64,000 bases of DNA from NCBI GenBank assembly GCA_049840475.1, contig JASGKX010000001.1:1240001-1304000 (forward strand). Direction: 5' to 3'. The notes beneath the pieces are model-generated. The model ran no database searches. It worked only from the letters and a program-made list of their open reading frames with translations, and was not told the DNA's origin. The position numbers and the translations under genes are program-made. Source of the DNA: JBGVSA01 sp049840475 (GTDB taxonomy: Bacteria; Pseudomonadota; Gammaproteobacteria; Burkholderiales; Rhodocyclaceae). Below are positions 35,604 to 44,595 of this stretch, piece by piece; within the stretch, counting starts at the first letter, position 1, and every line of letters starts with the position of its first letter.

Positions 35604-36522
35604 CTAGCGACACAGCGACTGGCGGATCAGGTGCCGCGTGTACGGCGCATAACGCCAGCCGCCGCCCAACAGGCATTGCCAATGCAATTGCCACGCGCGC
35701 CCCAGTTCGCCGCCTTGCAGGGCTTCGTTCGACAGTGTGTTCAGAGCGGTTTGGTATTTCGATTCGATGGCGCGTCGATGCACCTCCGGCATGGGTAGCC
35801 GGCCCAATTCGCGCAGGAATTCCGGATACACCGCGAAGTACTGCGCGCTGCGTGAGGCCGACAACGGGTTGTCGGCGTTGCGCCAGTAGGTCATGGCTTC
35901 GTCGTAGTGCACGCGCTTGCCTTGACCGAGCAGCGCGAACAGCAGCCACGTCCACTCGAAATAGTGCAGGTGGAAGTCGAAGGCTTCGGCCGGCACGGTG
36001 GCGTTGCGGAACATGACGGCCAGCGAGGCAAACCAGTTTGCCTGCAGGATGCTGGCGCGCGGGTCGGTGTTGATTTCGTTCGCGCGCCCCGGTGCGACCA
36101 GCGGCACATCCGTCCCGTTCGACCGATTCGTAGCCGTTGGTGACGATGACGTCAGCGTCCGGATGCGCAGCGGCGAGATCCAGGCGTGTGCGCAGCGCGT
36201 TCGGCAGCAGCCGATCATCATCATCGAGAAAACAGCAGAACGCGCCTTGCGCGACCAGCCGACCCGCATGGCGAGCGGCGGACACGTTGCCTTCGGCGCG
36301 ACGCAGGATCGTTGCCTGTGCAGGGAGTCGCGCAAAAAGCGCGTCATCGACGCGCGCACCATTCACGACGATGAGCGCCTGGACGATCACGTCATGCTGC
36401 GTGAGCACGCTGTCGATGGCACGCAGCAGCAGGTCGGCGCGCGCCGATTCACAAGTGGTGGGGATGATGACGGTGACCTGCGGGCTGCTGCCCGGCGCCA
36501 CCATCGGAGTTGAAGCCGCCAT
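35604..36522 (-). pseudogene. Family 2 glycosyltransferase, frameshifted as sequenced
   Basis: The N-terminal half is a GT2/GT-A fold: 'VTVIIPTTCESARADLLLRA' near residue 16, and the metal/nucleotide motif 'FCCFLDDDDRLLPNAL' near residue 95. After 'NGYESVER' the frame is lost at the CCC of 36114-36116. Removing one base gives 'TDVPLVAPGRANEINTDPRA' and the rest in the next frame, ending 'RHLIRQSLCR'. The corrected protein is 305 residues, normal for GT2. It probably adds a sugar to a surface glycan. The neighbouring GNAT gene suggests a small modification pair. As given, only the donor-binding half would be made. Confidence 0.78.
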
Positions 36523-36649
36523 CGCGTCTCTCCGCCGCGGGTCGAGGCCCGCACGGCGGCAGAGTCTAGCGCGGGTGGGGAATGATCCGCGACAACCTTG
36601 TCACGGACGGGCCTACGCACTGGCGCGCAGCCCGTCCGGACGATCGGCC

Positions 36650-38152
36650 TCAGGCAGCGGCCAGCTTGCGGCGGCGGTGCTTGAGGATGCCGCCGACGAT
36701 GGGTGCGGCCAGCGTCACGATGGCCAGCGCCAGCAGCACGACAGTGATCGGGCGCGTGTAGAGGAAGTCGATGCTGCCGTTGGACATCGACAGTGCGCGA
36801 CGGTAGTTGCTCTCGGCGATCGGCCCCATGATCAACGCCAGCACCACCGGGGACGCCGGATAGCCCCACTTCTGCATGAAGTAACCGATCACGCCCGACA
36901 GCAGCATCACGCCGACGTCGAACATGCTGTTGCCGATGGCGTAGGTGCCCACCACGCTCAGCACCAGGATGCCCACGGTCAGGATCGATTGCGGCATCTG
37001 GATGACGCGGCCGATGATACGCAGCGATGCGAGCCCGAGGACCAGCATCATCACGTAGCAGAACAGCATGCCGGCGAAGACCGTGTAGATCATGTCGCCG
37101 TGTTCCTTGAACAGCAGCGGGCCGGGTTGCAGACCTTGCAGAATGAGCGCGCCCATCATCACCGCCGTGACGGCGTCCCCCGGGATGCCCAGCGTCAGCA
37201 TCGGCAGCAGGTCGCCCCCCGTGCAGCCGTTGGCGCCCGATTCGCATGCGGCCACGGCCTTGAGTTCGCCCTTGCCGAAGTTCTCCGGCGTCTTGGAGAA
37301 ACGCTTGGTCTCGTTGTACGCGACGAAAGCGGCGATGTCTGCGCCCGCGCCGGGGATGATGCCGACGATCACGCCCAGACCCGACGAGCGCAGGATGGTG
37401 AGGATCAGACCCTTGAACACCGACCACGGCGGAATGACGCTGCCGATGGTGGCTTTGACGCGGGCGGTCAGGTCGCTCTTCTCCATTGACTTGAAGGCTT
37501 CTGCTGCTGCGAAGAGGCCGATCATCACGGGGATGAACTTGACGTCCATGAGTTCATCCATGCCGCCCGTGAAGCGCGGGAAGCCGCCCATGGGGTCCAG
37601 CCCGATGGTCGACACCAGCAAACCGACCATGCCGGCGATCAGCCCCTTAAGCAAAGACTCACCCGCCACGCTGGCGATGATCGAGAGACCGAAGCAGGCC
37701 AGCGCGAAGCTCTCTGCCGCGCTGAATTTGAGTGCCCAACCGGCCAGCACGGGCGACAGGAAGATCAGCGCCAGAATGCTGATCGTGCCGCCGATGAAGG
37801 ACGAAAAAGTCGCCGTGCCCAGCGCCAGCCCCGCTTGCCCTTTTCTGGTCAGCGCATAGCCGTCGATGGCCGTGGCTGCGGCCGCCGGCGTGCCGGGGAT
37901 GCGCAGCAGGATGGCGGTGATCGATCCGGCGTAGACGCCACCGAAGTGGATGCCGGCCAGCAGCAAGAGTGCCGATACCGGCTCCATGCCGAACGTGAAG
38001 GGCAGCATGATGGCGACGCCCATGGTGGCCGTCAGGCCGGGCAACGCCCCGACGACGATGCCGAAGGCGGTGCCGACGACGGCGAACAGGATCGCCTGCG
38101 GGTGTGCCGCGAGATTGGCCGCGCCTTGCGCGAGTAGGTCCATTCCTAGCAT
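36650..38152 (-). CDS. tctA: Tripartite tricarboxylate transporter large permease TctA
   Basis: This 500-residue inner-membrane permease of the TTT family has about 12 hydrophobic segments. The typical 'GALPGLTATMGVAIMLPFTF' lies near the N-terminus. A second-half counterpart 'IVGIIPGAGADIAAFVAYNE' follows, then 'NSMFDVGVMLLSGVIGYFMQ'. The start at 38152 fits the family; another Met three codons later is possible. It is the last gene of iclR-dgoK-dgoA-tctC-tctB-tctA, 25 nt after tctB. TctA/TctB use an ion gradient and a periplasmic receptor. The ligand here is probably a sugar acid, because of the dgo genes. Confidence 0.92.
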   Translation of the reverse strand: MLGMDLLAQGAANLAAHPQAILFAVVGTAFGIVVGALPGLTATMGVAIMLPFTFGMEPVSALLLLAGIHFGGVYAGSITAILLRIPGTPAAAATAIDGYALTRKGQAGLALGTATFSSFIGGTISILALIFLSPVLAGWALKFSAAESFALACFGLSIIASVAGESLLKGLIAGMVGLLVSTIGLDPMGGFPRFTGGMDELMDVKFIPVMIGLFAAAEAFKSMEKSDLTARVKATIGSVIPPWSVFKGLILTILRSSGLGVIVGIIPGAGADIAAFVAYNETKRFSKTPENFGKGELKAVAACESGANGCTGGDLLPMLTLGIPGDAVTAVMMGALILQGLQPGPLLFKEHGDMIYTVFAGMLFCYVMMLVLGLASLRIIGRVIQMPQSILTVGILVLSVVGTYAIGNSMFDVGVMLLSGVIGYFMQKWGYPASPVVLALIMGPIAESNYRRALSMSNGSIDFLYTRPITVVLLALAIVTLAAPIVGGILKHRRRKLAAA

Positions 38153-38177
38153 GAGTACACCTGTGTTCCGCGTTGCG

Positions 38178-38726
38178 TCAGTCGAAGAGCGTGCCCGTGG
38201 GCAGCGCCACCGACATGCCGACATCGAAGATGAGATACAGCCCGAAGGTCACGCCCAGGGCGATCACCACGCTGGGCACCACGCGCCGGAAACCCAGCAC
38301 CTGGAGCAGCACGAACATGAAGATCGGCGTGCTCACGAGGTAGCCGATCCATGAGACGGCCGTCACGTAGGCCACCGTCAGCGCCACGCCCAGTACCGGG
38401 TTGAGGTAATTGATGGGGCCCGTCGGCTCGGCCAGCGCTTCCGCTTCGTCCGTGCCGATGGGGTCGGTCGCATCCGGCAGCGATCCATGGCTGAAGTGAT
38501 TGAAGATCAGCAGTGCGCACAGGACGATCAGGATGGCGGCGAAGGCCGTCGGGAACGCGCCCGCGCCGATGTCGGTCGCCACGGCGGTGGTCGGGAAGTT
38601 GCGCGACTCGATAATGGTGGCGAGAGCGATGAGGATCAGCAGCACGCCGACGAGCACGTCGGAGCGCCGGCCGATGCGCGCGAGGATGCCATTGTCCTGC
38701 GCGACGGGGTCGCGGGATTCAGCCAT
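38178..38726 (-). CDS. tctB: Tripartite tricarboxylate transporter small subunit TctB
   Basis: This 182-residue membrane protein has about four hydrophobic segments: 'VLVGVLLILIALATII', 'FPTAFAAILIVLCALLIF', 'LGVALTVAYVTAVSWIGYLV' and 'VVPSVVIALGVTFGLYLIF'. The conserved 'IGAGAFPTAFA' lies between the first two. It is the small subunit that pairs with TctA. Its place between tctC and tctA is canonical. The charged loop between TM2 and TM3 (about residues 80-105) is long and acidic, which is common in this subunit. Confidence 0.9.
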   Translation of the reverse strand: MAESRDPVAQDNGILARIGRRSDVLVGVLLILIALATIIESRNFPTTAVATDIGAGAFPTAFAAILIVLCALLIFNHFSHGSLPDATDPIGTDEAEALAEPTGPINYLNPVLGVALTVAYVTAVSWIGYLVSTPIFMFVLLQVLGFRRVVPSVVIALGVTFGLYLIFDVGMSVALPTGTLFD

Positions 38727-38786
38727 GGTGAAAATCTCCAGGGTGCAAAGCGGCGCGCCTTGCCGGGCGCGCCGGGTGACACGGTG

Positions 38787-39752
38787 TTACTTCTTGAGGC
38801 CGAGTTGGCCGATGAGCGTGCTGAAGAAGGCTTCGTCCTTCTTCATGGCGGCGCCGAAAGCATCGGCATCGAGGTAAGCGAAGGTCAGGTTCATCTTGGC
38901 CAGCGCGTCGCGGAAGCCTTGCTCGTCGGTCGCCTTCTTGGTGGCGGTCTTGAGCGTATCCAGTGCTTCCTTCGGCGTGCCCTTCGGCGCCACGATGCCG
39001 CGCCACGTGCCGATGGACAGATCCACGCCCTTTTCCTTCAGCGTCGGCACTTGCTCGAAGCCCTTGGCGCGGGCGTCGCCCATCACCACCAGCGACTTGA
39101 GCTTGCCGGCCTGCACTTGTGCAACGACTTCAGCCGGGCTGACCGACACGGCTTCGATATGGCCACCGAGCAATGCGGCAACTGCGGGTGCTGCGCCATC
39201 GAACGGCACATGGTTGAACTTGACGCCGGTCTTCTGTTCCAGCGCGGCGGCGGCCAGGTGCCAGATGGCGCCCGTGCCCGAGTTACCAATGCGGACCTTG
39301 CCCGGGTTGGCCTTCACGTAGGCCATGAATTCCTCGTAGGTCTTCCACGGTGCGTCGGCCTGCACGGTGATGGCGGCCGGTTCCGCATTGAGGCGCGCGA
39401 CCGGTGCGAAGTCGTCGATCGAGAAGCGGCCCATGCCGAGCGACGGCAGGGTTGTCATCTCGACCACGCCCATGGCGATCTTGTAGCCGTCCGGACGGGC
39501 GCGCGCGACTTCGGTCAGACCTAGTGCGCCGCTGCCGCCGGGTTTGTTCACCACGCCGACCGATTTGGGCAGGTGCTTGTTGATGGCGTCGGCATAGGCG
39601 CGAGCCACCAGATCAGTGCCGCCGCCCGCGGCGTATGACACCACCAGCTCGATCGACTTGGTCGGATACTCCGCAGCCTTGGCAGGTGCGGAGAGCATGG
39701 CAACCGAGGCGAGGGCCGCCGCCAGTTGGGTGAAGAAACGAGTGTGTTTCAT
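38787..39752 (-). CDS. tctC: Tripartite tricarboxylate transporter substrate receptor, Bug family (TctC)
   Basis: This 321-residue periplasmic receptor has the signal peptide 'AALASVAMLSAPAKA-AEYP'. The family motif 'YPTKSIELVVSYAAGGGTDL' follows, then 'VVNKPGGSGALGL' and 'VRIGNSGTGAIWHLAAAALE'. Bug receptors are strongly expanded in Burkholderiales. The operon context (KDPGal aldolase and kinase) suggests a sugar acid such as galactonate rather than a tricarboxylate as ligand. The gap to dgoA is 76 nt, large enough for a separate promoter or mRNA processing site. Confidence 0.92.
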   Translation of the reverse strand: MKHTRFFTQLAAALASVAMLSAPAKAAEYPTKSIELVVSYAAGGGTDLVARAYADAINKHLPKSVGVVNKPGGSGALGLTEVARARPDGYKIAMGVVEMTTLPSLGMGRFSIDDFAPVARLNAEPAAITVQADAPWKTYEEFMAYVKANPGKVRIGNSGTGAIWHLAAAALEQKTGVKFNHVPFDGAAPAVAALLGGHIEAVSVSPAEVVAQVQAGKLKSLVVMGDARAKGFEQVPTLKEKGVDLSIGTWRGIVAPKGTPKEALDTLKTATKKATDEQGFRDALAKMNLTFAYLDADAFGAAMKKDEAFFSTLIGQLGLKK

Positions 39753-39828
39753 GGTTTGTCTCCTACGGGTGGACTGTGTTCACGCCGCGCCAGCCGTTTG
39801 GCTCTTGTCCGCAGCGAAAGAAAAATGA

Positions 39829-40500
39829 TCAGGACATACGTGCTCCGGGCCCGACATCCAGCGCGTGCCACGCGTCGACGAAGGCGGCGGCATTGCGGGC
39901 CACATCATCGGCCGACATATGCGGCGCAAACAGCGCCGAGCCGAGCCCAAAGCCGTGTGCGCCGGCCGCGATGAACGGCGCCATGCCTTGCGGCGAGATG
40001 CCGCCGACCGGCAGCAGCGGTACGTGGCGCGGCAGCACCGCGCGCATGGCGCGCAGCACGGCGGGCGTGACCAGTTCGGCCGGAAAGAACTTGAGCGCGT
40101 CGGCACCCGCTTCGAGGGCGGCGAAGGCTTCGGCGGGCGTGACCACGCCGGGCAGGCTGATGAGACCGGCCGCCTTGGTTGCGCGGATGATGTCGCCGTT
40201 GGCGTGCGGCATGACCACCAACTGGCCGCCAACGTCGCGCAAACGCGCCACGTCATCCACGCGCAGCACCGTGCCGGCGCCGACCAGCGCGTCGGCGGGC
40301 AATTGATTGCGGATCAGCGAAATGCTGTCGAACGGATCCGGCGAATTGAGCGGTACTTCGATCAGGCGAAAGCCCGCGTCGTAGAGCGCGTGCGATACGG
40401 GCAGCGCTTGTTGCGGCGTGAGCCCACGCAGGATGGCGACCAGCGGAAGCTGGCGCATGGCGGCTTCAAAGGCCTGTGCGATGGCGGTGGCGTCAGTCAT
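39829..40500 (-). CDS. dgoA: 2-dehydro-3-deoxy-6-phosphogalactonate aldolase
   Basis: This 223-residue class I aldolase of the KDPG/KDPGal family splits 2-dehydro-3-deoxy-6-phosphogalactonate to pyruvate and glyceraldehyde 3-phosphate. 'LPLVAILRGLTPQQALP' and 'IEVPLNSPDPFDSI' match DgoA as I recall it; KDPG aldolases (Eda) differ at the 'EIPLNSP' region. The Schiff-base Lys is in 'ADALKFFPAEL', and the phosphate site in 'PVGGISPQGM' and 'GFGLGSAL'. It is placed after dgoK (8 nt gap), giving the last two steps of galactonate breakdown in one unit. Confidence 0.92.
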   Translation of the reverse strand: MTDATAIAQAFEAAMRQLPLVAILRGLTPQQALPVSHALYDAGFRLIEVPLNSPDPFDSISLIRNQLPADALVGAGTVLRVDDVARLRDVGGQLVVMPHANGDIIRATKAAGLISLPGVVTPAEAFAALEAGADALKFFPAELVTPAVLRAMRAVLPRHVPLLPVGGISPQGMAPFIAAGAHGFGLGSALFAPHMSADDVARNAAAFVDAWHALDVGPGARMS

Positions 40501-40508
40501 GTCGATCC

Positions 40509-41483
40509 TTAATCTGCAAGCAGCCCGGCCGCGCGCGAGAACGCATGCAGGCCTGCCGGGGCGGTGCTGTCGATGAGTCGCGGGGCAGGCCCGTCGAGCA
40601 GTTCCAATGCGCGCTGGTAGCGCTGGCAGAGGGCGGGTTCGCCGACCAGTACGAAGGGCGCACCGCTTGCCAGCAGCGCGGCATTGCGCGCCAGTCCGGA
40701 GACGAGTTCGTGGCCGATGAGCAGGCCCGAGAGGTAGTCGGCGAGTTCATGGCGCGGCAGGCGCGCGGTGAGGCCCAGCGTGCGGGCCGCAAACAGTTGA
40801 TGCGGCAGATCGCCCGCGATGCCGGCGGCGGCAGCCCGGACGCCGCGCTGGAATCCACCGCCTTCGGGCGCGGGGCTGTCGTCCATCATCAGACCCAGCG
40901 TCGAGTGCGCGCGCAGTACCGCATACAGTTCGCCCGTCATATAGCTGGCGAAGCCGACGATATGTGCGGCCCGCACGCCGACCCACTTGCTATGCGTGCC
41001 GGGCAGCACGATGCAGGCGGCATCCGCCAGTGCAGGTTCGAGCGCGAGGGCGCCGAAGACCTGGATTTCTTCCCCGCGCATGACGTCCGGCGGCGCGTCG
41101 GCCATATCGGACAGCACGCCCGGGGCGATGTGCAGGGTGCGGCCGTTGGCCGTCACCGGGGCGGCGTGGCGTGCAATGGCGTCCAGCCCGGCGGGGCATG
41201 ACACATAAGGCGCTTCGCGCCAGCCTTGCGCGCTGCCCACCATGCCGCTGGCGACCGCCGGCAGCATCGGCCACTCGCGCAGCCAGTCGCCCGCGATGGT
41301 GTCCAGCGCCAGCGCAAAACCGTCGCTGCGCGAAGGCGCGTCCGGCAGATGCTGGATGCCATGGCTGGCGCGGCGCTGTTCAAGGATCGCGCCTTGCGCG
41401 TCCATCAGGTAGGCGCGAAGGCTGCTGGTGCCCCAGTCGAGCGCCAGCAACGCCGGGCGTGCGGTGTCTGTAATGTTGCCCAT
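40509..41483 (-). CDS. dgoK: 2-dehydro-3-deoxygalactonokinase
   Basis: This 324-residue sugar-acid kinase of the DgoK family phosphorylates 2-dehydro-3-deoxygalactonate at C6. The actin-like ATP-binding start is 'LLALDWGTSSLRAYLM'. The conserved 'VASGMVGSAQGW', 'GVLSDMADAPPDVMRGEEIQ' and 'VLPGTHSKWV' follow, all typical of DgoK. The start at 41483 is 1 nt after the iclR stop, so the operon is tight. With dgoA it makes the lower galactonate path. The first step, galactonate dehydratase (dgoD), is not in this window. Confidence 0.93.
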   Translation of the reverse strand: MGNITDTARPALLALDWGTSSLRAYLMDAQGAILEQRRASHGIQHLPDAPSRSDGFALALDTIAGDWLREWPMLPAVASGMVGSAQGWREAPYVSCPAGLDAIARHAAPVTANGRTLHIAPGVLSDMADAPPDVMRGEEIQVFGALALEPALADAACIVLPGTHSKWVGVRAAHIVGFASYMTGELYAVLRAHSTLGLMMDDSPAPEGGGFQRGVRAAAAGIAGDLPHQLFAARTLGLTARLPRHELADYLSGLLIGHELVSGLARNAALLASGAPFVLVGEPALCQRYQRALELLDGPAPRLIDSTAPAGLHAFSRAAGLLAD

Positions 41484-41484
41484 G

Positions 41485-42297
41485 TCAATTCAGTGCCACG
41501 GAAATGTCGTGCGCGGCCTGCAGTACCACCGGCCCCAGTTCGCGCATGCGTTCGAGCGACATGTAGGGCACGGCGGTGGCCACGCTGATGGCGCCGATCA
41601 CGGCACCCCGCGCGTCGTGCAACGGGGCGGCGACGCAGCGCACGCCGAGTTCGTTCTCTTCCAGGTCCATCACCCAGCCCTGCTCGCAGTAGCTGACCAT
41701 GGTCCGTTCGTATTCTTCCCAGTGCGGGAGCAGTGGCGATTCGCCAGCGCGCTGTTTGGCGGCGATGGCCGATTGGTACAGCGTTGGCCAGGCGTTGCGT
41801 TCGATACCGAGCATCAGTGCGCGGCCGATGCCGGTGGAAGCGATCGGCATGCGAAAGCCCACGCGCGAGCGCATCTCAAGCCCGCGCGTGCCGGGAATCT
41901 TGTCCAGATAGAACACTTCGGCCGCTTCGCGCACGCCAAGGTGCACCGTGTCGCCCGTCTGAGCGGCGAGCGTTTCGAGGAAGGGCCGGGCGATGGCTGC
42001 CATGGGGCGTTGCTCCATGGCGCGGATGCCCAGTTCGATGACCTTCGGCCCGAGCAGGTAGGTGCCGACGGCCGATTGGCGCAGGTAGCCGGCGCGCGTC
42101 AGCGCTGACAGCATTCGATGCGTGGTGCTGCGCGGCGTACCGAGGCGGGCGCCGATGCTGCGGGCGTCGCTTGCACCGGCTGCGACGCATTCGAGCAGCG
42201 ACAGGCCGCGCAACAGCGTCTGGGCGCCGCTCACCTTGTCGCTCTCGTCGGATTCTGAAGCTTGAATTTGGGACAGGTCGCTCACGTTTTGGCACAT
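41485..42297 (-). CDS. IclR-family regulator of the dgo-tct operon
   Basis: This 270-residue regulator has an N-terminal helix-turn-helix from about residue 25 to 85 ('GLSLLECVAAGASDARSIG', 'TPRSTTHRMLSALTRAGYL'). The IclR effector domain begins near residue 95 ('MAAIARPFLETLAAQTGDTV') and contains 'GFRMPIASTGIGRALM'. It is the first gene of the operon and probably responds to a galactonate-pathway intermediate and controls its own transcription. A palindrome 67 bp upstream of the ATG is its candidate operator. Confidence 0.9.
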   Translation of the reverse strand: MCQNVSDLSQIQASESDESDKVSGAQTLLRGLSLLECVAAGASDARSIGARLGTPRSTTHRMLSALTRAGYLRQSAVGTYLLGPKVIELGIRAMEQRPMAAIARPFLETLAAQTGDTVHLGVREAAEVFYLDKIPGTRGLEMRSRVGFRMPIASTGIGRALMLGIERNAWPTLYQSAIAAKQRAGESPLLPHWEEYERTMVSYCEQGWVMDLEENELGVRCVAAPLHDARGAVIGAISVATAVPYMSLERMRELGPVVLQAAHDISVALN

Positions 42298-42363
42298 CTG
42301 TATCGGAACAGTGGTGGCAAATGTAGGGGTGTTCTGATTCGAGTGTCAATATGTGATTTCATC

Positions 42364-42380
42364 ATCCCAAATAATGGGAT
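42364..42380. promoter_or_regulatory. Candidate IclR operator upstream of the dgo-tct operon
   Basis: ATCCCA-AATAA-TGGGAT is a 17-bp palindrome with perfect 6-bp arms in the AT-rich gap between iclR and rep. It lies 67 bp before the iclR ATG. It could also affect the divergent rep gene, whose start is 82 bp away. Confidence 0.5.
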
Positions 42381-42461
42381 TTTCAGAGAAATCGGCGAGT
42401 CTTCAGAGGCGGAGCGACTGAGGCTGTAAAATCTGTCGCCCCCTCCAGAAAGACCCAGCCC

Positions 42462-44444
42462 GTGCTCGACCGCCTCAACCCGCAACAACGCGAAGCCACC
42501 AAGTACCTCGACGGCCCCTGCCTCGTGCTGGCCGGTGCGGGCAGTGGCAAGACGCGCGTGATCACGCAGAAGATCGCCTACATGGTCACCGAGTGCGGCA
42601 TGGAAGCGCGCAACATCGCGGCCATCACCTTCACCAACAAAGCCGCGCGCGAAATGGAAGAGCGCGTCGGCAAGCTGCTGACCGACGGGCGCTCCAAGGG
42701 GCTGACGGTATGCACGTTTCATGCGCTGGGCGTGCGCATCGTGCGGCAGGAGGCAAAGCTCGCGGGGCTCAAGCCGCAGTTTTCGATTCTCGATTCATCC
42801 GACATCCTCGCCATCGTCGCGGAAATCGCCGGCAGTACCGACAAGGCCACCACGCGGGGCATTCAGTGGACGATCTCGGGCTGGAAGAACGCGCTGATCA
42901 CGCCGGAAGAGGCCGTCAAACTCGTCAACGACGACATGACCGCGGTCGCCGCCAAGCTCTACCCTGCCTACGAACAGACGCTGCGTGCCTATCAGGCGGT
43001 GGATTTCGACGATCTCATCCGCCTGCCGGTGAAGCTGTTCGAAGAGCATCCGGAGGCGTTGGAACGCTGGCAGAACAAGCTGCGCTATCTGCTCATCGAC
43101 GAATATCAGGACACCAATGCCGCACAGTACAAGCTGCTTAAGCTGCTGACGGGTATTCGGGCTGCATTCACCGCCGTGGGCGACGACGACCAGGCCATCT
43201 ACGGCTGGCGCGGCGCCGATGTGGAAAACCTGCGCCAGTTGCCGCGTGACTTTCCCAAGCTGAAAGTCATCAAGCTCGAACAGAACTACCGCTCGACCAA
43301 CCGCATCCTGAACGCGGCCAACACACTGATCGCCAACAACGAAAAGCTCTTCGAGAAGACGCTGTGGTCAGAGCATGGTCACGGTGACCCGATCCATATC
43401 GTCGCGGCGCGCGACCCCGAGCAGGAAGCCGAACTGGTGGCGATGCGTATTTCGACGCACCGCTTCGAGCACCGCGCCAAGTTCAGCGACTACGCGATCC
43501 TGTATCGCGGCAACCACCAGGCGCGACTGATCGAACAACAACTGCGCAACCACAAGATCCCGTATGTCATGAGCGGTGGGCAGAGCTTCTTCGAGCGCGC
43601 CGAAATCAAGGACGTGCTGTGCTATCTGCGCCTGATGCTCAACGGCGACGACGACCTTGCATTCATTCGTTCGGTGACAACCCCGCGCCGAGGCGTGGGG
43701 GCTGCCACGCTCGAAGCGCTCGGGCGTTACGCCGGGCATCGACATATCAGCCTGTTTGCGGCGGTGTTCGAAGAAGGCGTGACGGAACATGTGCCGACCC
43801 GCCAGCTCGAAGTGCTGCGCAACTTCGGCAACTTCATCAACTCGCTGGAATACCGCGCTACGCGCGAGCCGGCCGCTCGCATCCTCGAAGATCTGCTGCG
43901 CACCATCGGCTACGAAGCGCACTTGATGGAAACCTGCGAGGTGCGCGAGGCCGAGACCAAGTGGTCGAATGTGCGCGACCTTGTCGAATGGCTTGGCCGC
44001 AAGGGCGAGGCCGACGGCAAGAACCTGCTCGAACTCACGCAGATGGTGGCGCTCATTTCGATGCTCGAAAAAGGTGACGAAGACGACGTCGATGCCGTTC
44101 AGCTTGCAACGCTGCACGCGTCGAAGGGACTGGAGTTTCCGTACGTGTTCCTGGTCGGCGTCGAAGAAGGCTTGCTGCCGCACCAAAGCAGCATCGACGG
44201 CGATCAGGTCGAAGAAGAACGCCGGTTGATGTATGTCGGCGTGACGCGCGCACAGAGAAGTCTGACCATCACGCATTGCGAGCGCCGCAAGGCTGCGGGC
44301 GAAGTCCGTACCGTCGAACCTTCGCGCTTCATCGAAGAACTGGGTGACGGACTGCGTCGCGCGGGCAAGGACGCGCCGCCGGTCTCGCAGGAGGACGGTC
44401 GCGCCAAGCTGGCCAATCTGCGAGCGTTGCTGGGCGGCAAATAA
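42462..44444 (+). CDS. rep: ATP-dependent DNA helicase Rep (UvrD/Rep superfamily 1A)
   Basis: This 660-residue 3'-5' DNA helicase helps forks move past blocks. Motif I is 'VLAGAGSGKTRVITQK', followed by 'FTNKAAREMEERV', motif II 'LIDEYQDTNAAQY', motif III 'VGDDDQAIYGWRGAD', motif IV 'LEQNYRSTNRIL', motif V 'TLHASKGLEFPYVFLVG' and motif VI 'RLMYVGVTRAQRSL'. The C-terminus 'KLANLRALLGGK' is like Rep rather than UvrD or PcrA. Translation starts at a GTG (42462), giving 'MLDRLNPQQREATKYL', the normal N-terminus. It is divergent from iclR and stands alone. Confidence 0.93.
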   Translation: MLDRLNPQQREATKYLDGPCLVLAGAGSGKTRVITQKIAYMVTECGMEARNIAAITFTNKAAREMEERVGKLLTDGRSKGLTVCTFHALGVRIVRQEAKLAGLKPQFSILDSSDILAIVAEIAGSTDKATTRGIQWTISGWKNALITPEEAVKLVNDDMTAVAAKLYPAYEQTLRAYQAVDFDDLIRLPVKLFEEHPEALERWQNKLRYLLIDEYQDTNAAQYKLLKLLTGIRAAFTAVGDDDQAIYGWRGADVENLRQLPRDFPKLKVIKLEQNYRSTNRILNAANTLIANNEKLFEKTLWSEHGHGDPIHIVAARDPEQEAELVAMRISTHRFEHRAKFSDYAILYRGNHQARLIEQQLRNHKIPYVMSGGQSFFERAEIKDVLCYLRLMLNGDDDLAFIRSVTTPRRGVGAATLEALGRYAGHRHISLFAAVFEEGVTEHVPTRQLEVLRNFGNFINSLEYRATREPAARILEDLLRTIGYEAHLMETCEVREAETKWSNVRDLVEWLGRKGEADGKNLLELTQMVALISMLEKGDEDDVDAVQLATLHASKGLEFPYVFLVGVEEGLLPHQSSIDGDQVEEERRLMYVGVTRAQRSLTITHCERRKAAGEVRTVEPSRFIEELGDGLRRAGKDAPPVSQEDGRAKLANLRALLGGK

Positions 44445-44595
44445 TCCGTCCGACAATTAGCGTCACAATTCCTTTCTGAAACCCAGATTTATCCGTATAC
44501 AAACCAGATACTGCTGATATCTAGCCCTCATTGGTCTGAAGGAAGATTCGCCTCCTCGCGGAATGACCCGCACAAAAGACGAATCGACCCCTGCC

